Shown here in pieces: positions 41,674 through 46,273 of a stretch of 46,273 nucleotides of DNA. Positions within the stretch are counted from its first letter, which is position 1. Each line of letters begins with the position of its first letter. The notes beneath the pieces were generated by a model. It was not told the origin of the DNA. It was given only the letters and a program-made list of their open reading frames with translations, and ran no database searches. The stretch lies in the NCBI GenBank assembly GCA_030607875.1, contig JAUWJD010000029.1, forward strand, positions 1-46,273, read 5' to 3'. Source of the stretch: Chloroflexota bacterium (GTDB taxonomy: Bacteria > Chloroflexota > Anaerolineae > UBA2200). Position numbers and translations under genes: made by a program.

Positions 41674-42543
41674 ATGGAAAGGGTAACCCTCGGTGTTATT
41701 GGCGGCAGCGGAGTCTATGACGTGCAAGCCCTGCGGGATGCAGAGGAGGTTCGGATCAAGACGCCATTTGGGGATCCGAGCGATGCGATTGTGGTGGGCA
41801 CGCTCTCAAGCGTGCGCGTGGCTTTTCTGCCCCGGCATGGGCGTGGCCATCGTATCACGCCCAGCGAACTGAACGCCCGGGCCAATATCTACGCTCTCAA
41901 GTCCTTGGGAGTGCAGTACATCGTTTCCGTTAGTGCTTGTGGCAGCATGCGTGAGGACTATGCGCCCAGGGATATTGTCATCCCCGACCAGATCTTTGAT
42001 CGCACCAAAGCCAGGCCTAGCACCTTCTTTGGCAATGGCTTGGTGGTCCATGTCAGCTTCGATGAGCCATTCTGCCCGCATTTCAGTGAGCTGGTATATC
42101 AAGCAGCGAAGAAGACTGGAACCACGGTGCACAAAGGCGGAACTTTCATTGTTATCGAGGGGCCGCAGTTCTCAACCAAGGCAGAATCGCGCATTTACCG
42201 CCAGTGGGGCGTGGACATCATTGGCATGACCGCCCTTCCAGAGGCCAAGCTGGCCCGTGAAGCTGAGATCTGCTACGCAACGATGGCTCACGTTACCGAC
42301 TATGACGTGTGGCATGAAACTGAAGAGCCCGTAGCGCTCGCCATGTTGCTCGAGAACCTCATAGCAAATGCAGCGGTTACCAAGCAGGCACTCGCCTACC
42401 TTGCCCCACTGGTCGCACGGCAAGGCGAACGCACCTGCAATTGTGCGTCAGCGCTGGCCACGGCCATTATCACTCAACGCGATCTGATCCCAGAGGCAGT
42501 GAGCAGAGACCTCGGACTGCTAGTCAGCAAATACCTTGAATAA
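41674..42543 (+). CDS. mtnP: S-methyl-5'-thioadenosine phosphorylase
   Basis: A 289-residue phosphorylase of the methionine salvage pathway that splits methylthioadenosine into adenine and methylthioribose-1-phosphate. GVIGGSGVYD binds phosphate at the N-terminus, FLPRHGRGHRITPSELNARA is the family signature near residue 50, and IEGPQFSTKAESRIYRQWG with IGMTALPEAKLAREAEICYA forms the base/sugar site. ATG follows AGGAGGTAGCGA. A TATAAT at 41622-41627 with a weak -35 region may be its promoter. The rest of the salvage pathway is not in the window; purine nucleoside phosphorylase activity is the alternative. Confidence 0.93.
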   Translation: MERVTLGVIGGSGVYDVQALRDAEEVRIKTPFGDPSDAIVVGTLSSVRVAFLPRHGRGHRITPSELNARANIYALKSLGVQYIVSVSACGSMREDYAPRDIVIPDQIFDRTKARPSTFFGNGLVVHVSFDEPFCPHFSELVYQAAKKTGTTVHKGGTFIVIEGPQFSTKAESRIYRQWGVDIIGMTALPEAKLAREAEICYATMAHVTDYDVWHETEEPVALAMLLENLIANAAVTKQALAYLAPLVARQGERTCNCASALATAIITQRDLIPEAVSRDLGLLVSKYLE

Positions 42544-42683
42544 CAAATAGGCTGGGGCCACAATTTCGCATAGCCTTCTTGCCCTCAAGATTGTCTTGTT
42601 CCATTACAGGTCTGGATTTGGTAATCGCTACACGAAGCCCAGCTGTCTGTCAGGCACTTTCCTAGCCCAACTTGTGCACAGCA

Positions 42684-45554
42684 TCACCTCTTGCTCAGCA
42701 CCCTTCGCAGGAACTGCCCAGTATACGAATGTGTCATCTCGGCAACTTGCTCCGGCGTGCCTTCAGCGATAACCCGTCCGCCGCCGTCCCCGCCTTCTGG
42801 GCCTAGGTCAACGATCCAGTCCGCGGACTTGATCACGTCCAAGTTGTGCTCAATGATCACCACTGTGTTGCCGGTATCAACCAGCCGGTTCAATACTTGC
42901 AGCAGGCGATCGATATCAGCAAAGTGCAAGCCGGTAGTGGGTTCGTCCAGCAAGTACAACGTCCGCCCCGTTGCCCGCCGCGACAACTCCTTCGAGAGTT
43001 TGACCCGCTGCGCCTCACCACCGGACAAGGTCGTAGCTGGCTGCCCCAAGCGGATATACCCCAAGCCCACGTCGTGCAACGTCTCCAGCTTACGGCGGAT
43101 CTTGGGTATGTTCTCAAAGAAACGCAGCGCCTCGTCAACGGTCATACTCAGCACATCAGCAATACTGACGCCCTTGAACTTGATCTCCAGGGCCTCCCTG
43201 TTATAGCGAAGGCCGTGGCAGATTTCACATGGCACGTAAACGTCAGGCAGGAACTGCATCTCGATGCGTATGATCCCATCCCCTCGACAAGCCTCGCAGC
43301 GACCTCCTTTTACGTTGAATGAAAAGCGGCCTGGTCGGTAGCCTCGCATCTTGGCCTCTGGCAACGAGGCAAATAGCTCGCGAATCGGTGTGAAAACGTT
43401 GGTGTACGTAGCTGGATTGGAGCGTGGCGTTCGGCCAATAGGCGACTGGTCGATGTCAACAACCTTGTCCAACCACTCGACCCCGCGCAGTTCCTGATAT
43501 GCTCCGGGCCTATCTTTGCTGCCATAGATCCGCTGGGCCAACGCTTTGTACAGCACCTCAATGATCAAACTCGATTTGCCAGAGCCCGATACGCCCGTCA
43601 CACATACGAACTTGCCCAACGGAATGCGCACGTCGATCTGCCTCAGATTGTTCTCAGCCGCTCCAACGATTTCCAGGGCCTGGCCATTTCCATCACGCCG
43701 TTGTGCGGGCACGGGCACGCTTCTGTCGCCCCTCAGATACTGTCCAGTGATAGATCCCGGACACGAAACCACGTCCTCCAGCGCCCCAGCAACCACAACC
43801 TCTCCACCGTGCTCACCCGCTCCTGGCCCCAGATCAATGATATAATCGGCGGAGCGGATTGTCTCCTCATCGTGCTCGACAACAATGAGCGTGTTGCCCA
43901 GGTCTCGCATTTCCATCAGTGTCTCGATCAGGCGACGGTTATCCCGTTGGTGAAGGCCAACACTGGGCTCATCAAGGATATAGATTACGCCCATCAACTG
44001 CGAACCAATCTGCGTGGCAAGACGAATGCGCTGCGCCTCGCCCCCGGCAAGCGTCGCTGCAGTACGATCCAAAGTCAAATAGTCCAGGCCCACATCTACC
44101 ATGAACTTTAGCCGAGCCCCCAGTTCCTTCAGCACTTGGTGGGCAATCACCTGTTCGCGCGCCGATAACATCTGGGACAAGCGCTCGACCCAGTCCAGTG
44201 CCTCCACGATGGAAAGCGCAGTCACTTCGACAATGGCCTGGCCAGCCACCGTGACGGCCAGACTTTCAGGCTTCAACCGCTTACCTCCGCAGGAAGGACA
44301 GGGCCGCGTGCTCATATAAGACTCGATCAGGGAACGGCTATAGTCAGAGTTGCTCTCCTGGTAGCGCCGCCGCAGATTGAGGATGACCCCCTCAAAGGTT
44401 GTCTCGTACTCTCGCAGATGACCAAAACGATTACGGTAGCGCAAGGTGATGACTTCATCTCCTGAGCCATAGAGCAGGACCCTCTGTTGCTCGGGAGTCA
44501 GATCCTGGATCGGTGTGCGAATGGAGAACTCATAACGCTCCGCCACAGCCTCCAACAACTGACGGATGTAACTGTCTTCGTCGCTATTCCGCCGCAGGTT
44601 CCATGGACTTGGAGCCAGAGCTCCTCGAGCCAATGATAGCGTCTTGTCTGGCATGACCAGGTCTGGGTCAAGCTCGAGAAGATTTCCTAGACCCATACAG
44701 TCTGGACACGCACCATGAGGACTGTTGAAGGAGAAACTACGCGGTTCAATCTCGGGCAAGCTGATGCCACAGTAGGCACAGGCTAGATGCTCGGAATAGA
44801 GGCGTTCGGTGCCATCTTCCAGCACTACCTTGGTCAAGCCACCACCCAGCTTGAGTGCCGTCTCCACCGAATCGGCAAGCCGTGAACGATCAGTGCCCCC
44901 TTCTCCATCCTCGGGATCCCGCACAATCAGGCGATCCACCACTGCCTCGATAGTGTGCATCTTGTACCGCTCCAGGACAATGTCCTCGTTGACATCGCGA
45001 ACCTCACCGTCCACCCGCGCTCGCACGAGGCCCTGTCGCCGTATGTCCGCAAACATGCGACGGTGTTCTCCTTTGCGGTCCTTGATCAGCGGAGCCAGGA
45101 TCATGATCCGGCTGTCTTGGGGCAAAGTCAAAACCGCATCAACGATCTCTTGCACCGTCTGGCTAGCCACAACACGGCCACACTGTGGACAGTGAGGGAT
45201 GCCCACCCGCGCATAGAGCAAGCGCACGTAGTCATAGACTTCTGTGATGGTACCCACAGTGGAGCGAGGGTTGCGCCCTGTTCCCCGCTGGTCGATGCTG
45301 ATCGCTGGCGACAGTCCCTCTATGAAATCCACATCTGGTTTGTCCATCTGGCCCAGGAATTGCCGAGCGTACGTCGACAGTGACTCGACGTACCGACGTT
45401 GCCCCTCGGCATAGATGGTATCGAATGCCAGTGAAGACTTGCCGGAGCCAGAGATGCCGGTGATGACCACAAACCTATCGCGGGGAATCTCGACATCTAT
45501 GTTCTTGAGATTATGTTGACGCGCTCCACGGATGACAATCTTGTCTTGAGGCAT
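42684..45554 (-). CDS. uvrA: Excinuclease ABC subunit A
   Basis: The damage-recognition ATPase of nucleotide excision repair, 956 residues, normal length. It has two ABC modules with Walker A motifs [20 protein letters not shown] (near residue 30) and [16 protein letters not shown] (near 640), signature motifs [12 protein letters not shown] and [12 protein letters not shown], and Walker B regions ending [11 protein letters not shown] and [11 protein letters not shown]. Zinc modules are CAYCG/CPDCMG and [14 protein letters not shown]. The ATG at 45554 ([17 protein letters not shown]) was chosen over one 18 codons upstream because GGGAGAG precedes it and homologues begin there. It is a single-gene unit, possibly under SOS control through the palindrome in its promoter. 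Confidence 0.97.
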   Translation of the reverse strand: MPQDKIVIRGARQHNLKNIDVEIPRDRFVVITGISGSGKSSLAFDTIYAEGQRRYVESLSTYARQFLGQMDKPDVDFIEGLSPAISIDQRGTGRNPRSTVGTITEVYDYVRLLYARVGIPHCPQCGRVVASQTVQEIVDAVLTLPQDSRIMILAPLIKDRKGEHRRMFADIRRQGLVRARVDGEVRDVNEDIVLERYKMHTIEAVVDRLIVRDPEDGEGGTDRSRLADSVETALKLGGGLTKVVLEDGTERLYSEHLACAYCGISLPEIEPRSFSFNSPHGACPDCMGLGNLLELDPDLVMPDKTLSLARGALAPSPWNLRRNSDEDSYIRQLLEAVAERYEFSIRTPIQDLTPEQQRVLLYGSGDEVITLRYRNRFGHLREYETTFEGVILNLRRRYQESNSDYSRSLIESYMSTRPCPSCGGKRLKPESLAVTVAGQAIVEVTALSIVEALDWVERLSQMLSAREQVIAHQVLKELGARLKFMVDVGLDYLTLDRTAATLAGGEAQRIRLATQIGSQLMGVIYILDEPSVGLHQRDNRRLIETLMEMRDLGNTLIVVEHDEETIRSADYIIDLGPGAGEHGGEVVVAGALEDVVSCPGSITGQYLRGDRSVPVPAQRRDGNGQALEIVGAAENNLRQIDVRIPLGKFVCVTGVSGSGKSSLIIEVLYKALAQRIYGSKDRPGAYQELRGVEWLDKVVDIDQSPIGRTPRSNPATYTNVFTPIRELFASLPEAKMRGYRPGRFSFNVKGGRCEACRGDGIIRIEMQFLPDVYVPCEICHGLRYNREALEIKFKGVSIADVLSMTVDEALRFFENIPKIRRKLETLHDVGLGYIRLGQPATTLSGGEAQRVKLSKELSRRATGRTLYLLDEPTTGLHFADIDRLLQVLNRLVDTGNTVVIIEHNLDVIKSADWIVDLGPEGGDGGGRVIAEGTPEQVAEMTHSYTGQFLRRVLSKR

Positions 45555-45603
45555 TGCACTCTCCCTGGATACAGCGAGTGCCACGAACGTTTGTTCTATC
45601 CAT

Positions 45604-45632
45604 AGCATAGCACAAATGTGCTAATCTGTCAA
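45604..45632 (-). promoter_or_regulatory. Consensus promoter for uvrA
   Basis: Minus-strand TTGACA (45632-45627), 17 bases, TATGCT (45609-45604), about 50 bases before the uvrA ATG. Confidence 0.8.
45608..45623 (-). promoter_or_regulatory. Palindromic operator candidate (possible LexA box) in the uvrA promoter
   Basis: TAGCAC-ATTT-GTGCTA on the minus strand is a perfect six-base inverted repeat with a four-base centre. It fills most of the spacer and touches the -10 box, an ideal position for a repressor. uvrA is an SOS gene in many bacteria, so LexA is the first candidate. Confidence 0.5.
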
Positions 45633-45960
45633 ACCTTCCGGGCAAGGTACAGTATCTTTGGCTCAGGAAGTTGGGTCCCGAGAGCAGATGAGTATGTCGC
45701 GTCACGGACGGGGACAAGCCCCTATACTACATAAGAGAGCACACTGACACAGCAATCGAGCCATGTCAGTACTGATGCAGCCTTTCCTGAGCCCAGGACA
45801 CACTACCCCGGGCGAAATGATATTCTACTCCAGAAACGGTTTGAGAGCAAGTGCGAGTCAGCAGAAGGATTTACGTCAGGCTGGGGGCCAGCTTCGGATT
45901 CGGAGACGAGCCCGTTTCAGAAACCGCGTGTCAGGGAGACTCGACGGCTAGACTAAACGA
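45633..45960. other. Gene-free region between uvrA promoter and IS200-type element
   Basis: I see no supportable gene in this stretch. Short ORFs here have no recognisable features. The right-hand part leads into the hairpin cluster of the insertion element; the element boundary is not certain. Confidence 0.4.
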
Positions 45961-46021
45961 CCACCGGATAAAGCCGGTGGGTTTGCAGGCCACTGAAAGT
46001 GGCAGTTCAGGCTAAAGCCTG
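45961..46021. repeat. Three small hairpins at the end of an IS200/IS605-type element
   Basis: Three consecutive stem-loops: CCACCGG-ATAAAG-CCGGTGG (45961-45980), GCCACT-GAA-AGTGGC (45989-46003) and CAGGCT-AA-AGCCTG (46008-46021). IS200/IS605 elements carry subterminal palindromes recognised by their Y1 transposase instead of terminal inverted repeats, and these lie just downstream of the transposase 3' end. Confidence 0.55.
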
Positions 46022-46049
46022 CTGAAAGCCCTGGGGCTGAAACTCGCAT

Positions 46050-46273
46050 TCACTCGATTCGAAAGTTCTCTGGTGGAGGCTCTTTATCATGTTTCTCAAT
46101 GTACTCATGGATCTGCTCTTCCGTCACCGCTCCTACCGTGGCGCAGAAGTACCCGCGTGCCCACAGATGTCGTCCCCAATACCGCTTTTTCAGGTGCGGA
46201 AACTCATCTTGCAGCATCTTCGACGAGCGCCCCTTCAAGTACTGCATCACCTTGGCCGGACTCAACCCCGGCG
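46050..46273 (-). CDS. IS200/IS605-family Y1 transposase TnpA (partial, C-terminal part)
   Basis: The frame runs off the right edge of the window; the visible 74 residues begin PGLSPAKVMQYLKGRSSKML and continue FPHLKKRYWGRHLWARGYFC, ATVGAVTEEQIHEYIEKHDK. This is the C-terminal half of a single-domain HUH transposase. The helix normally reading YIExQ, where Tyr is the nucleophile and Gln a metal ligand (as known for IS608 TnpA), reads YIEKH here: Tyr is kept, Gln is His. The HUH motif is outside the window. No TnpB gene is seen downstream on this side. Confidence 0.85.
   Translation of the reverse strand, partial: PGLSPAKVMQYLKGRSSKMLQDEFPHLKKRYWGRHLWARGYFCATVGAVTEEQIHEYIEKHDKEPPPENFRIE

Overview
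The window most resembles a GC-rich genome of the Chloroflexota (Anaerolineae-like). This is inferred from the mix of families: CarD, a type-2 IPP isomerase beside a prenyl synthase and a ferredoxin-fused geranylgeranyl reductase, TrmFO, paired TldD/TldE, a Man-family PTS with fused IIC-IID, and an alanine-rich tmRNA tag. No rRNA gene or other taxonomic marker is present to fix it. Almost every transcription unit is preceded by a recognisable sigma-70-type promoter with a 16-17 bp spacer, which helped choose starts. Genes are dense and mostly housekeeping. An IS3-family remnant lies at the left edge and an IS200/IS605-family element at the right edge.

Layout. 1-126: tail of an IS3-family transposase. 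168-6013: an isoprenoid/lipid region, with prenyl diphosphate synthase and IPP isomerase on the minus strand, then acyl carrier protein, an alpha/alpha-toroid protein, geranylgeranyl-reductase-like protein and a DegV lipid-binding protein on the plus strand. 6193-8269: a tyrosine-recombinase-like protein that has lost its catalytic residues, then infA-carD. 8929-11285: kinase and two sugar/nucleotide transferase-like genes; 11568-14789: Fe-S protein, FAD oxidoreductase and nucleoside hydrolase. 15254-16186: secreted trypsin-like protease followed by a decayed protease tail. 16358-18701: lipoprotein and glucose-6-phosphate dehydrogenase. 18969-21786: TldD/TldE pair. 22042-23070: zinc ribbon and VTT-type membrane protein. 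23362-29815: DeoR regulator, a KpsF/GutQ-type sugar isomerase interrupted by two amber codons, one giant ORF fusing E1-alpha, E1-beta and E2 of a 2-oxoacid (or acetoin) dehydrogenase complex, and its E3. 29836-33718: TrmFO, an M28 peptidase and HflX. 33744-37392: a promoter, a complete FMN riboswitch with its own terminator, then a mannose-family PTS operon ending in a collapsed Enzyme I pseudogene. 38146-41561: two tandem tail-specific proteases, smpB and tmRNA. 41674-45554: MTA phosphorylase and UvrA.

The most unusual points are the FMN riboswitch placed directly upstream of PTS genes, the three-enzyme E1a-E1b-E2 fusion, the isomerase gene with two in-frame TAG codons, probable non-canonical start codons for infA (CTG) and hflX (ATC or ATT), and the tail-specific protease-smpB-tmRNA cluster. 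Several loci (isomerase, Enzyme I, the protease tail, a small frameshifted membrane ORF) show gene decay, so some oddities may be degeneration and not innovation; assembly error also has to be excluded for the fusion and the amber codons.
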